Source: an uncultured Eubacteriales bacterium (GTDB lineage Bacteria > Bacillota > Clostridia > Oscillospirales > Acutalibacteraceae). Taken from it: DNA of 64,000 nt. Below the pieces are notes generated by a model. It worked only from the letters and a program-made list of their open reading frames with translations. It ran no database searches and was not told the DNA's origin. The position numbers were made by a program, and so were the translations under genes. The stretch covers positions 83,825 through 147,824 of the forward strand of contig CAKSQO010000005.1 in assembly GCA_934486615.1 (NCBI GenBank), given 5' to 3'. Positions 24,024 through 33,245 of this stretch are shown piece after piece. Every line of letters begins with the position of its first letter. Position 1 is the stretch's first letter.

Positions 24024-25226
24024 ATGAAAGAAACCAAAATTCTCGTTGTAAATGCGGGAAGCTCTTCGCTGAAGTATGAGCTTATTGACATGAACGGCGA
24101 AAAGGTGCTTGCAAAGGGTCTGTGCGACCGGATCGGGCCCGGAGGTCACATCAAGCATTCCACTGCCGACGGCCGCAAGTATGAGGCCGATATTCCGATG
24201 CCGACCCATGCGGAGGCTTTCGACGCGTTCATGACCGCTATGACGGGGGAGGAGCACGGCGTTATCAGGTCGCTTGACGAGATCACCGCCGTCGGCCACC
24301 GCATCGTTCAGGGCGGCGCCGTCTTTAAGGAGTCCTGCCTTATCAACGACAAGGTGCTTGCCGGTATCGAAGCCCTCGGCGAGCTTGCTCCTCTGCACAA
24401 CCCCGCTCACGTCCTCGGTATCCGCGCCTGCATCAAGTGCCTCGGCGACAAGGTGCCGCAGGTCGCCGTTTTCGACACCTCGTTCCACGCGACCATGCCC
24501 GAAAAGGCCTATATGTTCGCCATGCCGTATGAGTATTACGAGAAGTATGACGTCCGCAAGTACGGCGCTCACGGCACTTCGCACCGCTATGTCAGCGGCC
24601 GCTGCATCGAGCTGCTCGGCGGCAAAAAAGAGGGCAGCCGCGTCATCACCTGCCACCTCGGCAACGGCTGCTCGATAACCGCAGTCAAGGACGGCAAGTG
24701 CGTCGACACCAGTATGGGACTCACTCCGCTTGACGGCATGATGATGGGCACGCGCTCGGGCGCAGTCGACCCGTCGGCCGTGCTGTACATAATGGAAAAA
24801 GAGGGTCTGACCCCCGCCGAGATGTCCGTTATTCTCAACAAGAAGTCGGGCGCGCTCGCTGTCTCGGGCGTTTCAAACGACAACCGCGACATCTGCGCGG
24901 CCGCCGCAAACGGCAACAAGCGCGCGCAGCTTTCGAGCGATATGCAGAACTATCAGATAATCAAGCTCATCGGCTCTTATGCGGCCGCTATGGGCGGCGT
25001 CGACGCCATCGTCTTCACCGGCGGCATCGGTGAGAACAGCTGGGAGACCCGCGGCGGCGTTTGCGGCGGTCTGGGCTGCTTCGGCGTCGAGATCGACGAG
25101 GAGCTGAACAAGGCTTCGCGCGGCAAGGAGGTCGAGCTGTCGACCGCCGCTTCCAAGGTCAGAGTGTTCGTCATTCCGACCGAGGAGGAGCTTATGATAG
25201 CCCGCGACACCCTCGCGCTCATCTGA
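24024..25226 (+). CDS. ackA: Acetate kinase
   Basis: 400 aa, full length. The N-terminal VVNAGSSSLKYELIDM, the ASKHA signature AVFDTSFHATMP, KYGAHGTSHRYVSG, CHLGNGCSITAVKDG and VFTGGIGENSWETR are all present. It converts acetyl phosphate plus ADP to acetate plus ATP, the energy-yielding end of acetogenic fermentation. No pta neighbour lies in the window. A terminator follows directly. Confidence 0.98.
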   Translation: MKETKILVVNAGSSSLKYELIDMNGEKVLAKGLCDRIGPGGHIKHSTADGRKYEADIPMPTHAEAFDAFMTAMTGEEHGVIRSLDEITAVGHRIVQGGAVFKESCLINDKVLAGIEALGELAPLHNPAHVLGIRACIKCLGDKVPQVAVFDTSFHATMPEKAYMFAMPYEYYEKYDVRKYGAHGTSHRYVSGRCIELLGGKKEGSRVITCHLGNGCSITAVKDGKCVDTSMGLTPLDGMMMGTRSGAVDPSAVLYIMEKEGLTPAEMSVILNKKSGALAVSGVSNDNRDICAAAANGNKRAQLSSDMQNYQIIKLIGSYAAAMGGVDAIVFTGGIGENSWETRGGVCGGLGCFGVEIDEELNKASRGKEVELSTAASKVRVFVIPTEEELMIARDTLALI

Positions 25227-25237
25227 ATATAAATAAG

Positions 25238-25292
25238 GAGCGGCAGCCCGCGTATCGCAAATTGATATGCGGCGAAAATGCCGCTCTTTTTT
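25238..25292 (+). terminator. Terminator after ackA
   Basis: GAGCGGCA pairs with TGCCGCTC across a 38-nt loop that itself folds, followed by six T. Confidence 0.8.
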
Positions 25293-25384
25293 CATATTCG
25301 GATTTTTGCTGTGTCGCGGCACTCTGATAAACGGTTTTCGCTGTGCACCGGCACAAAAAATGCGAATTTTCGGCGCTTAACTTC

Positions 25385-25413
25385 TTGACAATAAATGCAC
25401 GGTTTAGTATAAT
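25385..25413 (+). promoter_or_regulatory. Promoter for gdhA
   Basis: TTGACA (25385-25390), 17-bp spacer and TATAAT (25408-25413). No ANTAR-type A-N-N-G-N-N hairpin is visible in the 75-nt leader. Confidence 0.92.
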
Positions 25414-25489
25414 AAATGCGGCTTTAGTGTGCTAAACTGCAAAGGCAATGTATATTTATTCAATAATTATTCAATAGGAGGAAATATAA

Positions 25490-26836
25490 ATGAAAAATGC
25501 GTATCTTCAGTCGGTTTATGAAACCGTCGTCAGCCGCAACCCGAACGAGCCCGAGTTTCAGCAGGCGGTCTACGAGGTTCTCGAGTCTCTCGAGCCCGTA
25601 GTCGAGCAGAACCCGAAGCTTCAGGAGGCCGGCATCATCGACAGAATCGTCGAGCCTGAGCGTCAGATCATCTTCCGCGTATCATGGGTCGACGACGCCG
25701 GAAAGGTTCACGTCAACCGCGGCTTCCGTATCCAGTTCAACTCCGCTATCGGACCGTACAAGGGCGGCCTGCGTCTGCACCCGTCGGTCAACGCTTCCGT
25801 TATCAAGTTCCTCGGCTTTGAGCAGATATTCAAGAACAGCCTGACCGGTCTGCCCATCGGCGGCGGCAAGGGCGGCTCCGACTTTGACCCGAAGGGCAAG
25901 TCCGACAACGAGATTATGCGCTTCTGCCAGAGCTTCATGACCGAGCTTTCCAAGCACATCGGTGCCGACACCGATGTTCCCGCGGGCGACATCGGCGTAG
26001 GAGCGCGCGAGATCGGCTTCCTCTACGGCCAGTATAAGAGACTGCGCAACGAGTTCACGGGCGTCCTCACCGGTAAGGGCCTGACCTACGGCGGCTCGCT
26101 CGCCCGTACCGAGGCCACCGGTTACGGCCTGTGCTACTTCACCCAGGAGATGCTCTCCGCCATGAAGAACGACTCCTTCGAGGGCAAGACCGTCGTTATC
26201 TCCGGCTCGGGTAATGTTGCTGTCTTCGCGACCGAGAAGGCTACCCAGCTCGGCGGCAAGGTCGTCGCGCTGTCCGACTCCAACGGCTACATTTATGATA
26301 AAAACGGCATCAACCTCGACGTTGTCAAGCAGATCAAGCTCGTCGAGCGTGCCCGTATCAAGGAGTACGTCAACCGCGTTGAGGGCGCCGAGTACCACGA
26401 GGGCTGCCACGGCATCTGGACCATTCCGTGCGACATCGCTCTGCCCTGCGCTACCCAGAACGAGCTCGACGGCGAGAGCGCAAAGGCGCTTATCGCCAAC
26501 GGCGTAAAGGCTGTTGCCGAGGGCGCGAATATGCCGTCCACTCCCGATGCCATCGCCGCTTTCCAGGCTGCGGGCGTCCTGTTCGGACCTGCAAAGGCCG
26601 CTAACGCGGGCGGCGTTGCCACCAGCGCGCTTGAGATGAGCCAGAACTCCATGAGATACAGCTGGACCTTCGACGAGGTTGACGCTAAGCTCAAGGACAT
26701 TATGGTAAATATCTTCCACAACTCCTACAACGCTTCCAAGAAGTACGGCGTTGAGGGCAACCTCGTTGCGGGCGCTAACATCGCGGGCTTCGAGAAGGTC
26801 GCCGACGCTATGCTTGCTCAGGGCGTAGCTTACTGA
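25490..26836 (+). CDS. gdhA: Glutamate dehydrogenase (NADP-type)
   Basis: 448 aa, the hexameric bacterial size. PYKGGLRLHPSVNASVIKFL, then GLPIGGGKGGSDFDPKGKS with the catalytic lysine, DVPAGDIGVGAREIGFLYGQ, and the dinucleotide fold VVISGSGNVAVFATEKA. It interconverts 2-oxoglutarate plus ammonium and glutamate, the high-ammonium alternative to the GS-GOGAT enzymes at the left end. AGGAGG precedes the ATG. Confidence 0.98.
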   Translation: MKNAYLQSVYETVVSRNPNEPEFQQAVYEVLESLEPVVEQNPKLQEAGIIDRIVEPERQIIFRVSWVDDAGKVHVNRGFRIQFNSAIGPYKGGLRLHPSVNASVIKFLGFEQIFKNSLTGLPIGGGKGGSDFDPKGKSDNEIMRFCQSFMTELSKHIGADTDVPAGDIGVGAREIGFLYGQYKRLRNEFTGVLTGKGLTYGGSLARTEATGYGLCYFTQEMLSAMKNDSFEGKTVVISGSGNVAVFATEKATQLGGKVVALSDSNGYIYDKNGINLDVVKQIKLVERARIKEYVNRVEGAEYHEGCHGIWTIPCDIALPCATQNELDGESAKALIANGVKAVAEGANMPSTPDAIAAFQAAGVLFGPAKAANAGGVATSALEMSQNSMRYSWTFDEVDAKLKDIMVNIFHNSYNASKKYGVEGNLVAGANIAGFEKVADAMLAQGVAY

Positions 26837-26920
26837 GCTTAACCTAAAGCGACCGACTGCCGCCAAAGCCCGAAAACGGAGCTTCTTCGCGAATTAAGGC
26901 TTTGACAAACAGTCCATTCA

Positions 26921-26958
26921 CCGCACCGTGCGCCGCAAAAAAACGCCCGGTGCGGTTT
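26921..26958 (+). terminator. Hairpin between gdhA and glyA
   Basis: CCGCACCG pairs with CGGTGCGG followed by TTT; a modest terminator. Confidence 0.65.
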
Positions 26959-26992
26959 CGCATACCTTAAAAATGAAAAGGGGAAGTGCAAT

Positions 26993-28243
26993 ATGTACGC
27001 AGATTATCTGGACACAGTCGGCTTTGTGGGCAGGACCGACAAGGCCGTTGCCGACGCGATGGGGCTTGAGCTTCAGCGCCAGCGCGACAATATCGAGCTT
27101 ATCGCAAGCGAGAACTTCGTCTCGCCCGCCGTTATGGCGGCCATGGGCTCGGTGCTTACCAATAAGTATGCCGAGGGCTACCCGGGCAAGCGCTACTACG
27201 GCGGCTGCCAGTACGTCGACATCGTCGAGGATATCGCGCGCGACAGGCTCAAGCAGCTGTTCGGCGCAGAGCACGCCAACGTGCAGCCGCACTCGGGCGC
27301 GCAGGCCAACAGCGCCGTTTACTTTGCGCTGCTGCAGCCCGGCGACAAGGTCATGGGTATGAGCCTTGCTCACGGCGGCCACCTGACTCACGGCTCGCCC
27401 GTCAATATGTCGGGCAAGCTGTACGACTTTGTCTCCTACGGCGTGAACGACGACGGCTTCATCGACTATGACGAGCTGCGCCGCACAGCGCTTGAGAGTA
27501 AGCCCAAGCTCATCGTCGCGGGCGCGTCCGCTTATCCGCGTGTTATCGACTTTGAAAAAATCGCCGCCGTCGCAAAAGAGGTCGGCGCGATATTTATGGT
27601 CGATATGGCGCACATCGCGGGGCTTGTCGCCGCAGGGCTTCACCCGAATCCGGTCAAGTACGCCGACATCGTCACCACGACCACGCACAAGACCCTGCGC
27701 GGCCCGCGCGGCGGCGCTATCCTCTGCCGCGAGGAGTACGCAAAGGATATCGACAAGGGCATATTCCCCGGCTCGCAGGGCGGCCCGCTTATGCACATCA
27801 TCGCGGCCAAGGCCGTCTGCTTCGGCGAGGCGCTCAAGCCCGAGTTCAAGGACTATCAGCAGCGAATAATCGACAACGCGCAGGCGCTTTCAAAGGGGCT
27901 GCTTTCGCGCGGAGTCAACCTCGTCTCGGGCGGCACGGACAATCACCTGATGCTCGTCGACCTCAGGGGAACGGGTGTCACCGGCAAGGAGCTTGAGCAC
28001 CGCCTTGACGCGGTAAACATCACCGCGAACAAGAATTCTATCCCCAACGACCCCGAGAAGCCGTTCGTCACCAGCGGCCTGCGTCTGGGCACTCCCGCGG
28101 CGACCACACGCGGGCTTGACACAGCCGATATGGACGTTATCGCCGACTGCATCGCCAAGGCGATATTCGACTTTGACAACTCCGCCGAGTCGATAAAGGC
28201 GGCAGTTGCCGAGATCTGCAGAAAGCACCCTCTCTATATGTAG
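26993..28243 (+). CDS. glyA: Serine hydroxymethyltransferase
   Basis: 416 aa, full length. IELIASENFVSPAVMAAMGS, NKYAEGYPGKRYYGGC, VQPHSGAQANSAVYFALLQPGD, and the PLP lysine in VTTTTHKTLRGPRGG are present. It converts serine and tetrahydrofolate to glycine and methylene-tetrahydrofolate. GAAAAGGGGAAG precedes the ATG. Confidence 0.98.
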   Translation: MYADYLDTVGFVGRTDKAVADAMGLELQRQRDNIELIASENFVSPAVMAAMGSVLTNKYAEGYPGKRYYGGCQYVDIVEDIARDRLKQLFGAEHANVQPHSGAQANSAVYFALLQPGDKVMGMSLAHGGHLTHGSPVNMSGKLYDFVSYGVNDDGFIDYDELRRTALESKPKLIVAGASAYPRVIDFEKIAAVAKEVGAIFMVDMAHIAGLVAAGLHPNPVKYADIVTTTTHKTLRGPRGGAILCREEYAKDIDKGIFPGSQGGPLMHIIAAKAVCFGEALKPEFKDYQQRIIDNAQALSKGLLSRGVNLVSGGTDNHLMLVDLRGTGVTGKELEHRLDAVNITANKNSIPNDPEKPFVTSGLRLGTPAATTRGLDTADMDVIADCIAKAIFDFDNSAESIKAAVAEICRKHPLYM

Positions 28244-28596
28244 GCGCCTGTTAAGGCGTTCGCTCCCCCGCGGCTCGTATTTCGGACTGCGGGGGATATT
28301 TGCGCCCCCCAACGGCTGCGGGTGCGTGAGGGCGTCGGGGCTGTGCGGGTATATTTAAGCCGCCGGGATTTGCGCGGGCGCGCCGCAGCCGTTCGGCTTT
28401 GCCGGAGGAGCTGTGCGGCCGGGGCGGTCGGCGCGTTCAGGCTTGCGCGGGCGCGCTGCAGCCCGGAGGGCTTTTGCAGTGCGCGAGTGCCACTTCGAGC
28501 GCCGAAAAGTGGACGCGTTTTGGTGAAATTGCCGTATTGAATAAGCATGCGTTTGGTCGTATAATGAATTGTCAAACGGAAAGAGGAGGGATCAAA
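28244..28596. other. GC-rich gap between glyA and the first MATE gene
   Basis: 350 bp. A CCCCCGC/GCGGGGG hairpin near 28264-28291 is a likely glyA terminator. The rest is very GC-rich with no supported gene, up to the MATE promoter at 28537-28565. Confidence 0.6.
28537..28565 (+). promoter_or_regulatory. Promoter of MATE gene 1
   Basis: TTGAAT, 17-bp spacer, TATAAT. The surrounding 70 bp are nearly identical to those before MATE gene 2. The ATG that overlaps the -10 box cannot be the start codon. Confidence 0.82.
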
Positions 28597-30003
28597 GTGG
28601 CGAGACGTAAAAATATTGATATGTGCAACGGACCGCTCCTTAAAAATATACTGCTTTATTCGCTGCCGCTTATCGCAACGGGCGTGCTGCAGCGGCTTTA
28701 CAATATGGCGGACAGCATCGTCGCTGCAAAGTGGGCGGGCGGCGAGGCTTTGGCCGCAGTCGGCTCGACAGGAGCGCTGATAAGCCTTGTCACGGACGTG
28801 TTCATCGGACTTTCTATCGGAGCGAGCGTGGTCGTGTCGCACTACTACGGTGCAGGAGAGAAAAACAGCGTCCATCAGGCGGTCCATACCGCAATTGCAT
28901 TAAGCGTTGTCGCGGGCATGCTGACAATGATAGTCGGTTTGCTCGTATCGCACCCCGCGCTCAAGCTTATGGGCACGCAGCCCGAGGTGCTCGACCAGGC
29001 GACGCTGTATGTGCGCATATATTTCATCGGTATGCCCGCGAGCATGGTCTACAACTTCGCCGCGGCGATACTGCGCTCGATCGGCGACACAAAGCGGCCG
29101 TTCTACATACTTGTGATTTCGGGAATTGTCAATCTGATCCTGAATCTGCTTTTTGTTATAGCTTTTCATTGGGACGTTGCCGGAGTTGCAGTGGCAACTG
29201 TAATTTCGCAGCTTCTGAGCGCGGTCCTGACGCTGTGGTGCCTTATAAAGACGCATGACTGCTACCGCCTTGAGCTGTCAAAGCTGAGGCTGCACCGCAA
29301 AAATGTGCTGCTTATATTGCGCTACGGAATACCGGCAGGAATTCAGGGGTCGGTGTTTTCAATATCAAATATGCTTATCCAGTCGTCGATAAACTCGTTC
29401 GGCGTGGCCGCTATGACAGGCAGCGCCGCCAGCACGAACATCGAGGGACTGGTCTATGTTTCAATGAACGCGATATACCAGACCTGCATGGCGTTCACGG
29501 GGCAGAACCTCGGCGCGGGCAAGGCCAAGCGCGTTGTCAAGGTGCAGCGTACCTGTGCGGTCGTCGTTTTCTGCGTCGGATTGATAACGGGCGCTCTTGC
29601 TGTTGTGTTCGGGCGCCAGCTTTTGACGCTTTACACCGCCGCATCGTCGGTCAGCACATCGGTTTCGAGCGAAATAATAATTCAGTACGGAATGCAGCGC
29701 CTTATGATAATCTCGATGACTTATTTTTTCAGCGGCCTTATGGAGGTGTTTGTCGGAGGCTTGCGAGGCATGGGAGTTTCGTTTTTGCCAATGATAGTCT
29801 CGGTCGTCGGCGTGTGCGGTGTCAGAATTATTTGGATTTTTACGGTGTTCAGTTTAATCAGCCGCACGCTTGACTGCCTGTATATTTCGTATCCTGTGTC
29901 GTGGGCGTTGACGGCATTGATCTTGTTTGCGTGTCTGCTCGTCGAGAGAAAAAGACGGCTTAAGAATTTGCGGCCTTCGTCGGCCGCCGAGTCGGGCAGC
30001 TGA
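28597..30003 (+). CDS. MATE-family multidrug exporter 1
   Basis: 468 aa, about twelve hydrophobic helices. I chose the GTG at 28597 because GAGGAGGG lies 6 nt upstream and the predicted transcript starts after 28565. MCNGPLLKNILLYSLPLIAT at the N-terminus, LYNMADSIVAAKWAGGEALAAVGS and FVGGLRGMGVSFLPM are typical of the NorM/DinF-type family. It exports organic cations or drugs using a Na+ or H+ gradient. It is a tandem paralogue of the next gene with long identical stretches. Confidence 0.92.
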   Translation: MARRKNIDMCNGPLLKNILLYSLPLIATGVLQRLYNMADSIVAAKWAGGEALAAVGSTGALISLVTDVFIGLSIGASVVVSHYYGAGEKNSVHQAVHTAIALSVVAGMLTMIVGLLVSHPALKLMGTQPEVLDQATLYVRIYFIGMPASMVYNFAAAILRSIGDTKRPFYILVISGIVNLILNLLFVIAFHWDVAGVAVATVISQLLSAVLTLWCLIKTHDCYRLELSKLRLHRKNVLLILRYGIPAGIQGSVFSISNMLIQSSINSFGVAAMTGSAASTNIEGLVYVSMNAIYQTCMAFTGQNLGAGKAKRVVKVQRTCAVVVFCVGLITGALAVVFGRQLLTLYTAASSVSTSVSSEIIIQYGMQRLMIISMTYFFSGLMEVFVGGLRGMGVSFLPMIVSVVGVCGVRIIWIFTVFSLISRTLDCLYISYPVSWALTALILFACLLVERKRRLKNLRPSSAAESGS

Positions 30004-30084
30004 GAGCTGTGATATAGGGCGTTTGCGGTTCGGACTGTTGCTTCGAGCGCCGAAAAACGGCTGCGTTTTGGTATAATTGCCATA

Positions 30085-30113
30085 TTGAATAAGCTCGCGT
30101 TTGGTCGTATAAT
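30085..30113 (+). promoter_or_regulatory. Promoter of MATE gene 2
   Basis: TTGAAT (30085-30090), 17-bp spacer, TATAAT (30108-30113); a copy of the MATE gene 1 promoter. Confidence 0.82.
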
Positions 30114-30144
30114 GAAGTTCAAGCGAAAAAAAGGAGGGATCAAA

Positions 30145-31764
30145 TTGGCGAGACATAAAAATATTGATATGTGCAACGGACCGCTCCTTAAAAATATACT
30201 GCTTTATTCGCTGCCGCTTATCGCGACCGGCGTGCTGCAGCTGCTTTACAATATGGCCGACAGCATCGTTGTTGCAAAATGGGCGGGCGGCGAGGCTCTG
30301 GCCGCAGTCGGCTCGACCGGCTCGCTGATCAACCTCGTCACTAATGTGTTCATCGGACTTTCTATCGGCGCGAGCGTTGTCGTGTCGCACTACTACGGCG
30401 CCGAGCGCAGGACCGACGTTCATCAGGCGGTGCACACGGCGATAACGCTCAGCGTTGTCGCGGGCGTGCTGACAATGATAGTCGGTTTGCTCGTATCGCA
30501 CCCCGCGCTCAAGCTTATGGGCACGCAGCCCGAGGTGCTCGACCAGGCGACGCTGTATGTGCGCATATATTTCATCGGTATGCCCGCGAGCATGGTCTAC
30601 AACTTCGCCGCGGCGATACTGCGCTCGATCGGCGACACAAAGCGGCCGTTTTACATTCTCGTAATGTCGGGGTTGGTGAATATTATCCTCAACCTGTTTT
30701 TCGTCATCGTCCTGCACTGGGACGTGGCGGGAGTTGCGGCCGCGACCGCCGTTTCGCAGCTTCTGAGCGCGGCCCTGACGCTGTGGTGCCTTATAAAGAC
30801 GCATGACTGCTACCGCCTTGAGCTGTCGAAGCTGAGGCTGCACCGCGAAAAGGCGCTGCTTATGCTGCGCTACGGTATTCCTGCGGGAATTCAGGGCTCG
30901 ATATTCTCAATATCGAATATGCTTATCCAGTCGTCGATTAACTCGTTCGGCGTGGCCGCGATGTCGGGCAGCGCCGCAAGCTCTAACATCGAGGGACTGG
31001 TCTACATTTCAATGAACTCGATTTACCAGACCTGCATGGCGTTCACGGGGCAGAACCTCGGCGCGGGCAAGGCCAAGCGCGTTGTCAAGGCGCAGCGGCT
31101 GTGCTCGGCGGTCGTCGTCGCGGTCGGGCTTATAACAGGTGCGCTGGTCATCACGTTCGGCCGCCAGCTGCTGACGTTCTACACCGCCGCCTCGTCGGTT
31201 GAGACGGCCGTTTCGAGTGAGCAGATAATCTCCTACGGTATGCAGCGCCTGACGATAATCGCGGCGACGTACTTCCTGTGCGGACTTATGGAGGTGCAGG
31301 TCGGCAGCCTGCGAGGTATGGGCGTGTCGGTCGTGCCGATGATAGTATCGATAATCGGCGTGTGCGGTGTGAGAATCGTCTGGATTTTGACGGTGTTCAG
31401 GACCATCGACCACACGCTCGAAAGCCTGTTCATCTCGTACCCCGTGTCGTGGGCGGCGACGGCGTTCATTCACTTTATGTGCCTGCTCGCCGTCAGAAAG
31501 AAGAGGCTTAAAAATTTGCAGCCGATAGCGGTCGCCGCGTCGGGCGCAGGCGGTGAAGCGGACTTATGTGACGAAGCGGAGCCTGCCGCCGGGACGAGCG
31601 CGGACAGCGCGGCTTTTGCAGATGAAACCGCCCGTGCAGATGAAGCCGCCCGTGCAGATGAAACCGCCCGTGCAGATGAAACCGCGGGCAGCGCCTTAGC
31701 GGCCGGGAGCGCTGCCGAGCCGAGCGAAAGCTCCGCAAAGCAAGCGGCGCAGCGTGCAGATTAA
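30145..31764 (+). CDS. MATE-family multidrug exporter 2 with repetitive acidic C-terminal tail
   Basis: 539 aa from a TTG start at 30145, matching the GTG of its paralogue and placed 6 nt after AAAGGAGGGAT. The ATG at 30112 lies inside the -10 box. The membrane part is about 85-90% like gene 1. The last 75 residues are an added Ala/Asp/Glu-rich tail with four copies of a six-residue unit (ADETAR, ADEAAR, ADETAR, ADETAG) encoded by an 18-bp tandem repeat. The tail should be cytoplasmic and disordered; its use is unknown. A strong terminator follows. Confidence 0.9.
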   Translation: MARHKNIDMCNGPLLKNILLYSLPLIATGVLQLLYNMADSIVVAKWAGGEALAAVGSTGSLINLVTNVFIGLSIGASVVVSHYYGAERRTDVHQAVHTAITLSVVAGVLTMIVGLLVSHPALKLMGTQPEVLDQATLYVRIYFIGMPASMVYNFAAAILRSIGDTKRPFYILVMSGLVNIILNLFFVIVLHWDVAGVAAATAVSQLLSAALTLWCLIKTHDCYRLELSKLRLHREKALLMLRYGIPAGIQGSIFSISNMLIQSSINSFGVAAMSGSAASSNIEGLVYISMNSIYQTCMAFTGQNLGAGKAKRVVKAQRLCSAVVVAVGLITGALVITFGRQLLTFYTAASSVETAVSSEQIISYGMQRLTIIAATYFLCGLMEVQVGSLRGMGVSVVPMIVSIIGVCGVRIVWILTVFRTIDHTLESLFISYPVSWAATAFIHFMCLLAVRKKRLKNLQPIAVAASGAGGEADLCDEAEPAAGTSADSAAFADETARADEAARADETARADETAGSALAAGSAAEPSESSAKQAAQRAD

Positions 31765-31772
31765 AACAGAGA

Positions 31773-31810
31773 CCCCCGCAGTATGTTTTGCAGCATACTG
31801 CGGGGGTTGT
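31773..31810 (+). terminator. Terminator after MATE gene 2
   Basis: CCCCCGCAGTATG pairs with CATACTGCGGGGG, followed by TTGTCGTTTTTG. Confidence 0.92.
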
Positions 31811-31830
31811 CGTTTTTGTTCGGTTAGAAT

Positions 31831-32008
31831 TTTGCGCGGCGCGCTTTGGGAAACGCGCACATTGCGCGGCGCACTTTGGGAAACGCGCACATTGCGCGGC
31901 GCACTTTGGGAAACGCGCACATTGCGAGGCGTGAATTGCACAACCCGCACCTTTGAAAAGGCGCATTGCGCGGCGCGCTTTGAGAAACGCGCACATTGCG
32001 CGGCGCAC
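31831..32008. repeat. 30-bp tandem repeat array
   Basis: Units with GCGCGGCGC-R-CTTTGGGAAA and CGCGCAC at 31831, 31861 and 31891 are near identical. A diverged segment (31921-31964) is followed by another unit at 31965 and a partial one at 31995. There are no unique spacers, so it is not CRISPR. Confidence 0.85.
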
Positions 32009-32041
32009 GAATCAGCCGCCGCCTTTAATGCAGCGCCTTAA

Positions 32042-32125
32042 CCCGCGCCGCTCAACAGCACCCGCGCCGCTCAACAGCACCCGCGCCGCTCAACAGCACC
32101 CGCGCCGCTCAACAGCACCCGCGCC
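32042..32125. repeat. 19-bp tandem repeat, four copies
   Basis: CCCGCGCCGCTCAACAGCA occurs four times in a row from 32042 to 32117, then a partial copy. It abuts the 3' end of trpS. With the 30-bp array it fills the gap from 31811 to 32139. Confidence 0.9.
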
Positions 32126-32139
32126 CGAAAATCGGCCTA

Positions 32140-33150
32140 TCAGAAAACGTATCCGACCTTTTTCATTGCTTTCATCAGCGTTTTGTGCGCTATGCGCTGC
32201 GCTTTCTCCGCGCCCTTGGCGGCGACCTCGGCGAGGTAGTCCTTTTCGCCGATTATCTGCTCGTAGCGCTCGCGCACGGGTCGCAGCGTTTCAATGACCG
32301 CCTCGGCGACCGCAGGCTTGAACTCGCCGTAGCCCTTGCCTGCGAACTGCGCTTCGATCTCCTCAAAGCTCAGGCCCGTGCAGGCGGAGTAGATCGTCAT
32401 CAGGTTGTTGATGCCGTCCTTGCCCTCGGCGTAGCGGACGCAGGCCTCGGAGTCGGTGACGGCGCGCTTGAATTTGCGCATAATATCGTCGGGCTTGTCG
32501 AGAATTGCGACCCACGCATTCGCGTTCTCGTCGGATTTCGACATCTTGCTCGTCGGGTCCTGCAGGCTCATGACCTTAGCGCCGATCTTAGGAATGTACG
32601 GCTCGGGCACGGTGAAGGTGGGGGAGTAGAGCTGGTTGAAGCGCTCCGCAATGTTGCGGGTAAGCTCCAGATGCTGCTTCTGATCCTGCCCGATCGGCAC
32701 GAGGTCGGCCTGATAAAGCAGTATGTCGCCCGCCATCAGGGTCGGGTAGGTGAACAGACCTGCGTTGACATTGTCGGCGTGTTTTTGCGATTTGTCCTTG
32801 AACTGGGTCATGCGCGACAGCTCGCCGAACTGGGTGTAGCAGTTGAGCAGCCACGCGATCTGTGAGTGCTCGGGGACGTGCGACTGCATGAAGATTATGC
32901 TCTTTTCGGGGTCAAGGCCGATTGCGAGCAGCAGCGCGAACGTGCTGCGTATCTGCTGACGGAAGGTCGCAGGCTCGCGGCGCACGGTGATTGCGTGCAG
33001 GTCGGCGACGGTGTAGATGCAGTCGAACTCGTCGCCGTCCTGCATCGCGACCCAGTTTTTGAGTGCGCCGAGGTAGTTGCCGAGGGTGAGCATACCGCTC
33101 GGCTGAATTGCGCTGTAGGCGCGTTTTTTTCTGATTTCGGTTGTTTCCAT
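32140..33150 (-). CDS. trpS: Tryptophanyl-tRNA synthetase
   Basis: 336 aa from ATG 33150; an in-frame GTG at 33159 overlaps the AGGTG ribosome binding site. HIGH-type motif: AIQPSGMLTLGNYLGAL. DILLYQADLVPIGQDQKQHLEL and KMSKS (TSKMSKSDENA) are present. It charges tRNA-Trp. The aminotransferase gene ends 95 bp upstream on the same strand. No T-box-like leader was seen. Confidence 0.97.
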   Translation of the reverse strand: METTEIRKKRAYSAIQPSGMLTLGNYLGALKNWVAMQDGDEFDCIYTVADLHAITVRREPATFRQQIRSTFALLLAIGLDPEKSIIFMQSHVPEHSQIAWLLNCYTQFGELSRMTQFKDKSQKHADNVNAGLFTYPTLMAGDILLYQADLVPIGQDQKQHLELTRNIAERFNQLYSPTFTVPEPYIPKIGAKVMSLQDPTSKMSKSDENANAWVAILDKPDDIMRKFKRAVTDSEACVRYAEGKDGINNLMTIYSACTGLSFEEIEAQFAGKGYGEFKPAVAEAVIETLRPVRERYEQIIGEKDYLAEVAAKGAEKAQRIAHKTLMKAMKKVGYVF

Positions 33151-33245
33151 AACTTTCACCTGAATCGGAGCTTTTTACGGCTCCGCCCTTTCTGCTGTTG
33201 GGTGACTTTTGTGCTGCGGCCGAGTGACGGCCGACGGCTAAGCGG

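Noticed and set aside
30112..30144. ATG at 30112 as start of MATE gene 2
   Set aside because: It overlaps the -10 box (TATAAT at 30108-30113), so it would not be in the transcript; the TTG at 30145 follows a good ribosome binding site and matches the paralogue.
31831..32125. CRISPR-like regular repeats
   Set aside because: Units are directly abutting with no unique spacers and no cas genes are near; they are simple tandem repeats.
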